Shown piece after piece: positions 1 to 6,537 of a stretch of DNA of 6,542 bases; positions within the stretch are counted from its first letter, which is position 1, and every line of letters begins with the position of its first letter. Position numbers and translations under genes: made by a program. Location: the NCBI GenBank assembly GCA_947177595.1, contig CAMWUZ010000094.1, positions 1 to 6,542 on the forward strand, read 5' to 3'. Under the pieces are notes generated by a model, which saw only the letters and a program-made list of their open reading frames with translations, had not been told where the DNA came from and searched no databases. This DNA is from an uncultured Porphyromonadaceae bacterium (GTDB taxonomy: Bacteria > Bacteroidota > Bacteroidia > Bacteroidales > Muribaculaceae).

Positions 1-2675
1 GTGCAGGAGTAAAAGCGGCAATGATGCTTGATATGTTCAATGCCGCACTGAAAACTTTCGGCAATCACTCCCTTGATTTCCAACCGCGGATCGGATATGT
101 TCCCGAAATGGACTTCAATGCTCCCAGAGCTTTCTACCACTCCTACACAAATCTTATCTCCCCATTCCGTTATCTTACGTGCACAGACATCTTTACACCG
201 GAACTGAACACCTATAACCGTAGCTTCAATCCGAGAATGATAAGAGGTGGTGTAATGATGACGTACAGTGCAAGAAGCATGACAAACGGAATAGAGGTAA
301 GTGAAGATGTAGCTGAAGCCCCTGAATCAGTATTGATGGAAAGTAAGGTTGCCGCTGCCGTGACCGTGGATATGGCGAAAGAGGAGGCAATCGAGGAAGA
401 AGCGGATGCCGGAAATAGTGCAGAAGGTGGAAACACCGACAATTTCGAGTACCGTGATAGCGAAGTGCCGCTTGCATTTTTCGCTCCGATACTCACTACT
501 GATGAACAGGGCAACCTTTCATACTCATTTACTGTGCCTAATGCAAATACTTCATGGATTCTCAGCGCTATGGCATACACAACCGACCTGAGAACCGCCT
601 CTATTACCCGCTCAGCTATTGCATCAAAACCTATAATGGTTACACCAAACCTTCCACGGTTTATACGCACAGGTGATGAAATATTCATCGAGTCTCAGGT
701 ATTCAATACTACAGAAAATGCTACTACCGCGCAGACCGAGGTTGAGATTCTCAATCCATCTGACGGAGAAATCCTACAAAGTGAGACATACACAACTGAA
801 ATAGGGGCAAGTGGTTCCGCTACTGTCCGCACCAAAGTATCTGCACCGTTTGACATTCCGTTCCTATGTTTCCGCATAAAGAGTTCTACTGAAGGATTCA
901 GTGACGGAGAGCAGGCACTGATACCGATACTGCCCTCTTCAACTCCTGTGTTTGAATCTTCTGATTTCTACATTCCTGCCGATGAAAAGAAATTCAGCCT
1001 GAAGCTACCGGATTATGGAGCGGATACGCAAGTAACCCTAACTTACTGTGACAATCCGATATGGTATGTTGTCACTGCACTTCCCGGACTACAACAGAGC
1101 AATCCCATATCAGCTGTTGATGCAGCGCGAAATATATTCTCCGCGGCTATCGCAAAAGGAATAATCGAGCGTTATCCGCAAATCGGAGAGGCGCTTGAGT
1201 ATTGGCTGAGCAATCCCTCGGACAGTATCATGACAAGTATGCTTGAGCGAAACAGCGAACTGAAAACTATGCTGCTCGCAGCTACTCCATGGATGCAGAA
1301 CGCTCAGAGTGACACCGAGCGAATGACACGTCTCGCACTGCTGCTTAATAAAAAGGAGTGTGAAAAAACTATTGCCGAAGCCACTAAATTTATCAGCCAT
1401 CTACAGAGCACAGACGGCGGCATCTCCTGGATGAAACAATATAGCTCTCCATCTCTTTGGACGACAACCTCCGTGCTCAATACATTAGGAAAATTGAACT
1501 CACTGAAGTTTATGCCTGCCAATGATGACCTCACAAATATCATAAACAAAGGTCTGAAATATATTGAGAAAGAATATACTTCTATCTTCAGCAAATACCC
1601 GAACTCAGACTTTACAACCTATACTGAAACCGTCACCCGCTATCCCGAATATACTCCTTCTACCATCGGCAGGAGCATGATTTCCACTACAAGCCAGCGT
1701 ATTATAAAGAACTGGAAAGGAATGGACATAGAAGGAAAAGCGAATGCGGCTCTCCTGCTCTACCGCTCCGGCAACAAGGCTACCGCAGCAACGATACTGA
1801 AATCGCTTGATGAATATGCGACCGTATCACCGGATAAAGGAATGTGGTGGCAGCCGGTTAACAACCGCACGTCAGCTCTATCGGCACTTTCATCTACCGC
1901 TTCGGCTCTTAATGCCTATACAACAATCACGCCCGGCGCGCCGCAGATTGAAAAGATTACCCAGTGGCTTGTTCTTCAGAAGCAGGCTACCGACTGGGGC
2001 AACACTTCTGTTGCGGCTGAAATTGTTGCGGCTATTCTCACTTCTTCACCTGAATGGATTTCAGAATCGGGTAAAGTTAATTTCAAGCTTAACGGTAAGA
2101 ATCTCCCTTGCGAATCCACAAAATATACCGGAGAAACAAAAATCAGACTTAATCCCAAAACTGCCTCCGGCGCTCACCTTAATATAATAAGGAATAACAT
2201 TACCCCCGCATGGGGAGGAGTAATCAGCGTTGACACAAAAGATATGAAAAACGTCAACGCAGCAAGCTGTAATCAGTTGAGTATCACAAAACAGTTTGTT
2301 GTTGCCGGAAAGAGCGGTTGGGAAAAGCAGGATAGCCTCAAAGTGGGCGATAAGGTTAAGATTACCCTGATAATCAAGAGCGAATCAGCGATTGACTATC
2401 TCGCAATCACAGACAGCCGAGCCGCCTGTTTTGAGCCTGTGGAGCAGACCCCCGCCCCGATATGGAGCGACGGTATCTGTTTCTATCGCGAAAACAGGGA
2501 CAGCAGCACTAATATTTTTGTCGATCACCTGCCTAAAGGTACTTTCGTTATTGAATATGAAATGTGGGTGAATAATGCCGGCGAATTTGCCTCAGGTATT
2601 GCTACAGCCCAAAGTCAATATGCTCCGGAAATTGCCGCACATTCAAGCGGAAAGAGAATCATATCGACGCGCTAA
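1..2675 (+). CDS. Alpha-2-macroglobulin family protein, C-terminal part (5' partial)
   Basis: The frame is open to the left edge (reading from base 3), so the Met at 21 is internal; numbering below counts it as 1. About 890 residues are visible, roughly half of what I expect for Bacteroidetes macroglobulins. Order: the end of an MG region; an acidic Ala/Glu-rich linker (about 91-141); the A2M core block starting at YRDSEVPLAFFAP (144-156) and running through VTPNLPRF; an alpha-helical thioester-type domain (about 350-700) containing ELKTMLLAATPW and GGISWMKQ; and a C-terminal bacterial MG10-type domain with DSRAACFEP (798-806), HLPKGTFVIEYE and QYAPEIAAHS. The family traps or senses proteases in the periplasm or at the cell surface; this role is inferred from homology. 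The usual CxEQ thioester is not seen: the aligned place reads AVDA (365-368). The signal sequence would lie outside the window. Family assignment is firm; the exact role is unknown. Confidence 0.93.
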   Translation, partial: AGVKAAMMLDMFNAALKTFGNHSLDFQPRIGYVPEMDFNAPRAFYHSYTNLISPFRYLTCTDIFTPELNTYNRSFNPRMIRGGVMMTYSARSMTNGIEVSEDVAEAPESVLMESKVAAAVTVDMAKEEAIEEEADAGNSAEGGNTDNFEYRDSEVPLAFFAPILTTDEQGNLSYSFTVPNANTSWILSAMAYTTDLRTASITRSAIASKPIMVTPNLPRFIRTGDEIFIESQVFNTTENATTAQTEVEILNPSDGEILQSETYTTEIGASGSATVRTKVSAPFDIPFLCFRIKSSTEGFSDGEQALIPILPSSTPVFESSDFYIPADEKKFSLKLPDYGADTQVTLTYCDNPIWYVVTALPGLQQSNPISAVDAARNIFSAAIAKGIIERYPQIGEALEYWLSNPSDSIMTSMLERNSELKTMLLAATPWMQNAQSDTERMTRLALLLNKKECEKTIAEATKFISHLQSTDGGISWMKQYSSPSLWTTTSVLNTLGKLNSLKFMPANDDLTNIINKGLKYIEKEYTSIFSKYPNSDFTTYTETVTRYPEYTPSTIGRSMISTTSQRIIKNWKGMDIEGKANAALLLYRSGNKATAATILKSLDEYATVSPDKGMWWQPVNNRTSALSALSSTASALNAYTTITPGAPQIEKITQWLVLQKQATDWGNTSVAAEIVAAILTSSPEWISESGKVNFKLNGKNLPCESTKYTGETKIRLNPKTASGAHLNIIRNNITPAWGGVISVDTKDMKNVNAASCNQLSITKQFVVAGKSGWEKQDSLKVGDKVKITLIIKSESAIDYLAITDSRAACFEPVEQTPAPIWSDGICFYRENRDSSTNIFVDHLPKGTFVIEYEMWVNNAGEFASGIATAQSQYAPEIAAHSSGKRIISTR

Positions 2676-2720
2676 ATATGTTAACGATATGTAATTTATT
2701 ATAGGCAAATTCAATATTTA

Positions 2721-2737
2721 GTTAAAATACCGTTAAA
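2721..2737 (+). promoter_or_regulatory. Tandem GTTAAA boxes upstream of the first intergenic promoter
   Basis: GTTAAA occurs at 2721-2726 and again at 2732-2737, exactly 11 bases apart, so both lie on the same face of the helix. The surrounding bases also match (GTTAAAATAC and GTTAAATAC). They end about 13 bases before the TTTGC box at 2751. A further TTAACG lies at 2681-2686, the reverse complement of CGTTAA at 2731-2736. The other promoters in the window lack these boxes. An activator or repressor site, or an UP-like element, is an inference. Confidence 0.4.
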
Positions 2738-2750
2738 TACGTAAACTTAT

Positions 2751-2782
2751 TTTGCACATTTGAATATAAATCTATACCTTTG
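2751..2782 (+). promoter_or_regulatory. Bacteroidetes-type sigma-70 promoter (drives the small RNA candidate)
   Basis: TTTGCA at 2751-2756 supplies the -33 element and TACCTTTG at 2775-2782 matches the -7 consensus TAnnTTTG perfectly. The gap from the TTG (2752-2754) to the -7 box is 20 bases, as expected for Bacteroides promoters. The start of transcription is estimated at about 2788. It is followed within about 35 bases by a terminator hairpin. Confidence 0.75.
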
Positions 2783-2787
2783 TGCCC

Positions 2788-2853
2788 AGTTTTTCATGGT
2801 ATTAGATTTAAGGTAAAAAGATTATTCGTCGTGAGGACGAGTAATTTTTTTTT
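2788..2853 (+). ncRNA. Candidate small non-coding RNA of about 65 nt
   Basis: A consensus promoter (2751-2782) is followed by a short transcribed stretch and then an intrinsic terminator (2821-2853), giving a predicted RNA of about 65 nt. The 5' part, around TTCATGGTATTAGATTTAAGG (2794-2814), is single-stranded-looking; the 3' part is the terminator hairpin with a U-run, the usual form of a bacterial small RNA. No credible protein is encoded. The next gene, bcp, has its own promoter after the terminator, so this RNA is not needed as its leader. The 5' segment looks familiar to me from repeated Bacteroidales intergenic sequences, but I could not check this. Alternatives are an attenuated leader of bcp, or just the terminator of the upstream macroglobulin gene. 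The 5' end is estimated. Confidence 0.5.
2821..2853 (+). terminator. Intrinsic terminator, 10-bp stem and T9
   Basis: ATTATTCGTC (2821-2830) pairs with GACGAGTAAT (2836-2845), with a single G-U wobble, around the loop GTGAG; a run of nine T (2845-2853) follows. The preceding AAAAAG (2815-2820) can extend the stem into the T-run, so it may also act on the opposite strand. It would end the small RNA and any read-through from the macroglobulin gene. Confidence 0.85.
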
Positions 2854-2870
2854 ATTTATATACCCGTTGT

Positions 2871-2901
2871 TTTGCTGTAATCACTTAATCAGCTATATTT
2901 G
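2871..2901 (+). promoter_or_regulatory. Promoter of bcp
   Basis: TTTGC at 2871-2875 and TATATTTG at 2894-2901, with 19 bases between the TTG and the TAnnTTTG box. It lies downstream of the terminator at 2821-2853. The predicted leader is short, about 15-18 nt, and has no Shine-Dalgarno sequence before the ATG at 2925, which is normal for this phylum. Confidence 0.7.
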
Positions 2902-2924
2902 TGAAAACATAAATACATTTCACT

Positions 2925-3389
2925 ATGAGCTATACAATAGGAGACATTGTGCCGGATCTTCTCGGCAAAGATGAGAACGGTAATGAAATCAAGCGAAGCG
3001 ATTACCCCGGAAAAACTATCGCTTTATATTTTTACCCAAAGGATATGACTTCGGGATGCACCGCACAGGCTTGTAACCTGCGCGACAATTACCATGACTT
3101 GCTCAATGCCGGCTATCAGGTGATTGGAGCGAGTGGCGATTCTGCCGCCTCACACAAAAAATTCATAGCCAAAAACGAACTTCCCTTCCCTCTCATCACC
3201 GATGAAGACCATCATCTGATGGAAGATTTTGGAGTATGGGGAGAGAAATCCATGTACGGTCGTAAATATATGGGCACTTTCCGCACCACATTTATTATTG
3301 ACCAGGAAGGCAAGATTGTGAGAATTATCGGTCCTAAACAAGTCAAGACCTCAAATCACGCTGCTCAAATTCTTGAAAACAGCAAATAA
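2925..3389 (+). CDS. bcp: Thiol peroxidase Bcp (peroxiredoxin, AhpC/TSA family)
   Basis: A 154-residue cytoplasmic peroxiredoxin of the usual Bcp/PrxQ length. It reduces hydrogen peroxide and organic hydroperoxides, drawing electrons from thioredoxin (family knowledge). The active-site segment YPKDMTSGCTAQACNLRD carries the peroxidatic Cys45 and, five residues on, the resolving Cys50, the spacing of atypical 2-Cys Bcp. Thr42 and Arg120 (in GTFRTTFIID) are the other conserved catalytic-site residues. Ser43 stands where many homologues have Pro, a variant I believe is common in Bacteroidetes. No signal peptide is present. It has its own promoter (2871-2901) and is separated from gdhA by 123 bases that contain another promoter, so it is probably a single-gene unit. 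I see no convincing terminator directly after it. Start ATG is supported by the family N-terminus (IGDIVPDL). Confidence 0.95.
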   Translation: MSYTIGDIVPDLLGKDENGNEIKRSDYPGKTIALYFYPKDMTSGCTAQACNLRDNYHDLLNAGYQVIGASGDSAASHKKFIAKNELPFPLITDEDHHLMEDFGVWGEKSMYGRKYMGTFRTTFIIDQEGKIVRIIGPKQVKTSNHAAQILENSK

Positions 3390-3430
3390 ATAGCAATTTG
3401 AAGCCATTACCGCGCTTCCACTTACATTTA

Positions 3431-3462
3431 TTTGCATATTAAAAGAAATAACTATACATTTG
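3431..3462 (+). promoter_or_regulatory. Promoter of gdhA
   Basis: TTTGC at 3431-3435 and a perfect TAnnTTTG match, TACATTTG, at 3455-3462; 20 bases separate the TTG from the -7 box. Transcription is predicted to start near 3468, leaving a leader of about 45 nt. Since the TTG of the -33 box (3432-3434) is the only in-frame upstream start alternative, the promoter argues for the ATG at 3513 as the real start. Confidence 0.78.
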
Positions 3463-3471
3463 CAACCGAAA

Positions 3472-3485
3472 GGAGAATTTTCTCC
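3472..3485 (+). promoter_or_regulatory. Hairpin near the 5' end of the gdhA mRNA
   Basis: GGAGA and TCTCC (3472-3476, 3481-3485) form a 5-bp stem around ATTT, only a few bases after the predicted transcription start. The AGGAG inside it looks like a Shine-Dalgarno sequence but lies about 37 bases before the ATG, too far to serve. It may stabilise the mRNA or be a protein-binding site; this is inference. Confidence 0.35.
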
Positions 3486-3512
3486 GTCAGAATTTTAATA
3501 TCGGATTCACTA

Positions 3513-4850
3513 ATGAAAGCATCTGAAATCATTGCCGACCTTAAACGTCGCTTTCCCAACGAGCCTGAATACATACAGGCTGTTGAAGAAGTAGTAACCT
3601 CAATCGAGGACACTTACAACGAATATCCCGAATTTGAACGTTATAATCTTATTGAACGTCTATGCATTCCCGACCGGATTTTCTCTTTCCGTGTTAGCTG
3701 GGTTGATGACAGCGGCAAGGTTCAGAACAATATGGGATACCGCATTCAGCATAATAATGCTATTGGTCCGTACAAGGGTGGTATCCGCTTCCACTCATCC
3801 GTAAACCAGAGCATTCTCAAATTCCTTGCATTTGAACAGACGTTCAAAAACTCTCTTACCACCCTTGCGATGGGCGGAGCTAAGGGAGGCAGCGACTTCT
3901 CCCCTCGCGGCAAAAGCGACATGGAGGTGATGCGTTTCTGCCAGGCATTCATCAATGAGCTGTGGCGCGAAATCGGCGCCGACACCGACGTTCCGGCAGG
4001 TGATATAGGCGTTGGCGGACGCGAGGTAGGTTATATGTACGGTCAGTACAAGAAAATGGCTCGCGAAAACACCGGCACTTTCACCGGAAAAGGCAGAGAG
4101 TTCGGCGGTTCACTTATCCGTCCCGAAGCTACCGGCTACGGCAATGTTTACTTCCTGCTTAATATGCTTGAGACCAAAGGCATTGAGCTTAAAGGCAAGA
4201 GAGTAGCCATTTCAGGTTCCGGCAATGTTGCCACATATACAGCCGAAAAACTTCTTGAACTCGGTGCAGTGGTTGTTTCTATGAGCGACAGCGATGGCAG
4301 CATCTATGTGCCTGACGGAATCACCCGTGAGCAACTTGACTACATTTTCAAACTCAAAAATATCTATCGCGGTCGTATCCGCGAATTTGCTGAGGAATAC
4401 GGTTGTGAATACTATCCCGGAGAGCGCCCGTGGATGAAGGTTAAATGCGATATCGCCATGCCTTCTGCCACTCAGAATGAAATTGACGGTGATGATGCAC
4501 GTGCCCTACTCGCTCAAGGCTGCATTGCCGTGAGCGAAGGTGCCAATATGCCCTCAACTCCCGAGGCTATCAAGGAATTCCTCGCTGCCAAGATTCTTTA
4601 TGCTCCCGGTAAAGCAGCAAACGCAGGAGGAGTATCTGTTTCCGGTCTGGAAATGGCACAGAACTCACAGAAGCTGTCTTGGAGCGCGGCAGAAGTTGAT
4701 GCCAAACTCAAGGAAATCATGGCTGAAATCCACCATCAGTGCGAACTCTTTGGCAAAGAGAAAGACGGCTACATCAATTATGTGAAAGGCGCGAATGTTG
4801 CCGGATTCATGAAAGTGGCTCGTGCCATGATGGCTCAGGGAGTTCTCTAA
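3513..4850 (+). CDS. gdhA: Glutamate dehydrogenase, hexameric 50-kDa class (probably NADP-dependent)
   Basis: A 445-residue enzyme, the standard length of the small hexameric class, interconverting 2-oxoglutarate plus ammonia and glutamate in the cytoplasm. Substrate-site residues are all present: Lys88 (GPYKGGIRFH), Lys112 (FEQTFKNSL), the catalytic Lys124 (GGAKGGSDF), Asp164 (VPAGDIGVGGRE) and Ser377 (NAGGVSVSG). The Rossmann nucleotide-binding motif GSGNVA is at 235-240; the segment after the second strand reads SMSDSDGS. Bacteroides species carry both NADPH- and NADH-using paralogues, and I cannot settle cofactor choice by eye. The ATG at 3513 is preferred over an in-frame TTG at 3432 because the latter lies in the promoter and would add 27 residues absent from the family. 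A promoter (3431-3462) precedes it and a strong terminator (4873-4906) follows, so it is transcribed alone. The leader has no Shine-Dalgarno sequence. Confidence 0.95.
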   Translation: MKASEIIADLKRRFPNEPEYIQAVEEVVTSIEDTYNEYPEFERYNLIERLCIPDRIFSFRVSWVDDSGKVQNNMGYRIQHNNAIGPYKGGIRFHSSVNQSILKFLAFEQTFKNSLTTLAMGGAKGGSDFSPRGKSDMEVMRFCQAFINELWREIGADTDVPAGDIGVGGREVGYMYGQYKKMARENTGTFTGKGREFGGSLIRPEATGYGNVYFLLNMLETKGIELKGKRVAISGSGNVATYTAEKLLELGAVVVSMSDSDGSIYVPDGITREQLDYIFKLKNIYRGRIREFAEEYGCEYYPGERPWMKVKCDIAMPSATQNEIDGDDARALLAQGCIAVSEGANMPSTPEAIKEFLAAKILYAPGKAANAGGVSVSGLEMAQNSQKLSWSAAEVDAKLKEIMAEIHHQCELFGKEKDGYINYVKGANVAGFMKVARAMMAQGVL

Positions 4851-4872
4851 ACCATTGTTATTATGATATTTT

Positions 4873-4906
4873 AACCGCCGGGCAATGCCCCGGCGGTTCT
4901 TTTTTT
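4873..4906 (+). terminator. Intrinsic terminator of gdhA
   Basis: AACCGCCGGG (4873-4882) pairs perfectly with CCCGGCGGTT (4889-4898) around a six-base loop. One C and then seven T (4900-4906) follow. The GC-rich 10-bp stem, 22 bases after the gdhA stop codon, makes this a strong terminator. Confidence 0.93.
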
Positions 4907-4915
4907 ATATCTTTG
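4885..4915 (+). promoter_or_regulatory. Probable promoter of the TlpA-like gene, overlapping the gdhA terminator
   Basis: TATCTTTG at 4908-4915 matches the TAnnTTTG -7 consensus, starting one base after the terminator T-run. At the right distance upstream (20-base spacer) there is only ATG (4885-4887), a one-mismatch version of the -33 TTG, inside the terminator loop. The predicted leader is about 33 nt. The weak -33 box suggests low basal strength or help from an activator. Confidence 0.5.
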
Positions 4916-4954
4916 CAGATGCCGATATAAACTATCTAACTTTCAAATCTTTAC

Positions 4955-6484
4955 ATGAAAAAAGCTATTTTAATTACACTTTTTGTCATTGCCTCACTTT
5001 GTTACCCCTCTGATAGCCGGGGAAACGGAAAAATGCCCCAGCAAGATATAGATAACCCAACCGCAATCATCGAAGGGGTCACAAATATAATGCCGGACAG
5101 CACCGTGATAACATTGTTCCGCTTCTACGGTGATGCCGGCATATCAGTTGCTAAAGATACAGTGGCAAACGGTAAATTCAGGCTGGAATATACATTTGAG
5201 GACGATGAGGTGCAAAAGATGAGCATCGTATGCTTTGTCCCTGAAATTGGCGGCAGCGGAAGGACTGTATTTTTGTCGCCGGGAGCAAATATCAAAGTTG
5301 ATGCCTCCACTATCGACTCCCAATTATGGGAGGTGACAAGCGACTTGGATGAACAGAAAGAATACGACAGAATATTATTCAGCGGCGCCGACATATGCAG
5401 GGAGATAAACCGACTCAATTCTGAAATGGATAAATTATTATCCAATCCTGAACTCTCCAGAGAGCAAAGAAAACAAATCATTGCCGAAACAAGGGAGGCA
5501 GTGTCACCCTTACACGACTCGATAGATAACCGGAAATACCTGACGATGCTTCAGATGAAGCACACTCCTGTTTGGTTCGAAGAATTCATTAGTTTGAGCG
5601 ACACCGGCTTATCCGGCGATTCTCCGCTTACCGCAAAACTTAAAACTTTGTACGAGTCCCTCGGTCAGAGCGAAAAAGAATCACCCGAAGGAGAACGAAT
5701 CTATGCTTACCTCTACCCAGAAAGCAAAATCAATATCGGTGACACGGTTCCTGACATAGAATTTATCGATATCAACGATAACACACGAAGCCTCGGAGAG
5801 TTTGCCGGCAAATGGATATTGCTTGACATATGGAGCGGCGGGTGCGGTCCATGCCACATGGCTGTACCCGAGCTTAAAGCCTTCGCGGAGAAACATAAGG
5901 ATAATGTGGCGGTTGTCAGCATCAGCATAGACGATGACAAATTCTGGAGAATATCCACCGATAACCTCAAGTTAGAGGGCAATAACTGGAGAGACAGTAA
6001 CGGTCAAGCCGGAATCTATTCCCGCTTCAATGCACAAGGGTTTCCTACTTTCATTGTCATCAATCCGGAAGGGATCTATACGAAGACCCAGGTCGGCTAT
6101 GGCAAAGGAATGTTTGAACGGATATTCCGCCCGCTCCTCAATCCGAAGCCGGCAATGTCATTGGAGAAAACAGCAACAGGAGCAAAGGTGAATTATCCGG
6201 ATTGTTCAGAAAACAATACCGATAATATTTTGGAAATAGACAGTATCGAGCTAAGCGATGACCGCACCGTTATCCATTTCCATATGTATTACATTCCTAA
6301 CTGGTGGATAAAAATCGCTCCTGAAAGCTATCTTGAACTGCCTGACGGAAGCAAGCTGAATATTATCGAAGCTCAAGGCATTACTCTCGGTGAAGAACTC
6401 AGGGCAAATGCTGACGGAGAGAACCGTTTCACCCTCGTTTTCCCCGGAATAGGCAAAGATACCCAGAGCGTAAACTTCATTTAA
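4955..6484 (+). CDS. Exported TlpA/ResA-like thiol-disulfide oxidoreductase with DUF4369-like N-terminus
   Basis: A 509-residue protein. Residues 1 to about 22 form a signal peptide (MKK, then a hydrophobic stretch to SLCYPSDS). Residues about 37-130 look like a DUF4369-type beta domain (AIIEGVTNIMPDSTVITL, DTVANGKFRL, FLSPGANIKVD), followed by a charged helical stretch (about 140-250). The thioredoxin fold spans about 261-395: GDTVPDIEFID, the redox motif CGPC (Cys297, Cys300) and the cis-proline at 364 in GFPTF. The residue before the first Cys is Gly, not the usual Trp. A C-terminal domain (about 397-509) with NWWIKIAPESYLEL at 449-462 resembles extensions I associate with Bacteroidales TlpA-like proteins. 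It probably reduces disulfides in the periplasm or at a membrane surface; its partner is unknown. The lipobox-like SLC (Cys16) has Leu at -1 and is poor. It has its own promoter, and no terminator is visible after it. Confidence 0.88.
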   Translation: MKKAILITLFVIASLCYPSDSRGNGKMPQQDIDNPTAIIEGVTNIMPDSTVITLFRFYGDAGISVAKDTVANGKFRLEYTFEDDEVQKMSIVCFVPEIGGSGRTVFLSPGANIKVDASTIDSQLWEVTSDLDEQKEYDRILFSGADICREINRLNSEMDKLLSNPELSREQRKQIIAETREAVSPLHDSIDNRKYLTMLQMKHTPVWFEEFISLSDTGLSGDSPLTAKLKTLYESLGQSEKESPEGERIYAYLYPESKINIGDTVPDIEFIDINDNTRSLGEFAGKWILLDIWSGGCGPCHMAVPELKAFAEKHKDNVAVVSISIDDDKFWRISTDNLKLEGNNWRDSNGQAGIYSRFNAQGFPTFIVINPEGIYTKTQVGYGKGMFERIFRPLLNPKPAMSLEKTATGAKVNYPDCSENNTDNILEIDSIELSDDRTVIHFHMYYIPNWWIKIAPESYLELPDGSKLNIIEAQGITLGEELRANADGENRFTLVFPGIGKDTQSVNFI

Positions 6485-6537
6485 AGCGCCAACTCGAACT
6501 TGAAAAATATCAGATTAGTACCCTAATATAAAACTAT

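Noticed and set aside
212..688. A 158-residue reverse-strand open frame inside the macroglobulin gene.
   Set aside because: It lies wholly opposite a well-supported coding region and its composition reflects the antisense of that gene; no promoter or family match is seen.
2821..2850. GTCGTGAGGACGAG resembles stem II of a hammerhead ribozyme (GUCCGUGAGGACGAAAC).
   Set aside because: The required CUGAUGA before the stem and GAAAC after it are absent; the stem continues into a perfect terminator with a T-run.
2780..2974. A 64-residue open frame over the intergenic region and the start of bcp.
   Set aside because: It runs through the terminator and the bcp promoter, overlaps the start of bcp in another frame, and has no recognisable protein features.
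3400..3420. GAAGC/GCTTC inverted repeat after bcp as a terminator.
   Set aside because: The stem is only 5 bp with a 9-base loop and no T-run follows.
3432..3512. Extending glutamate dehydrogenase to a TTG codon 27 residues upstream.
   Set aside because: The TTG is part of the -33 promoter box and the extension is not found in the family; the ATG at 3513 gives the usual 445 residues.
4985..5005. SLC near the N-terminus of the TlpA-like protein as a lipobox.
   Set aside because: The -1 residue is Leu, where Gly, Ala or Ser is required, so ordinary signal peptidase I export is more likely, though not proven.
6514..6527. ATTAG/CTAAT inverted repeat in the last spacer as a terminator or operator.
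   Set aside because: It is a 5-bp AT-rich stem without a T-run, easily expected by chance in such sequence.
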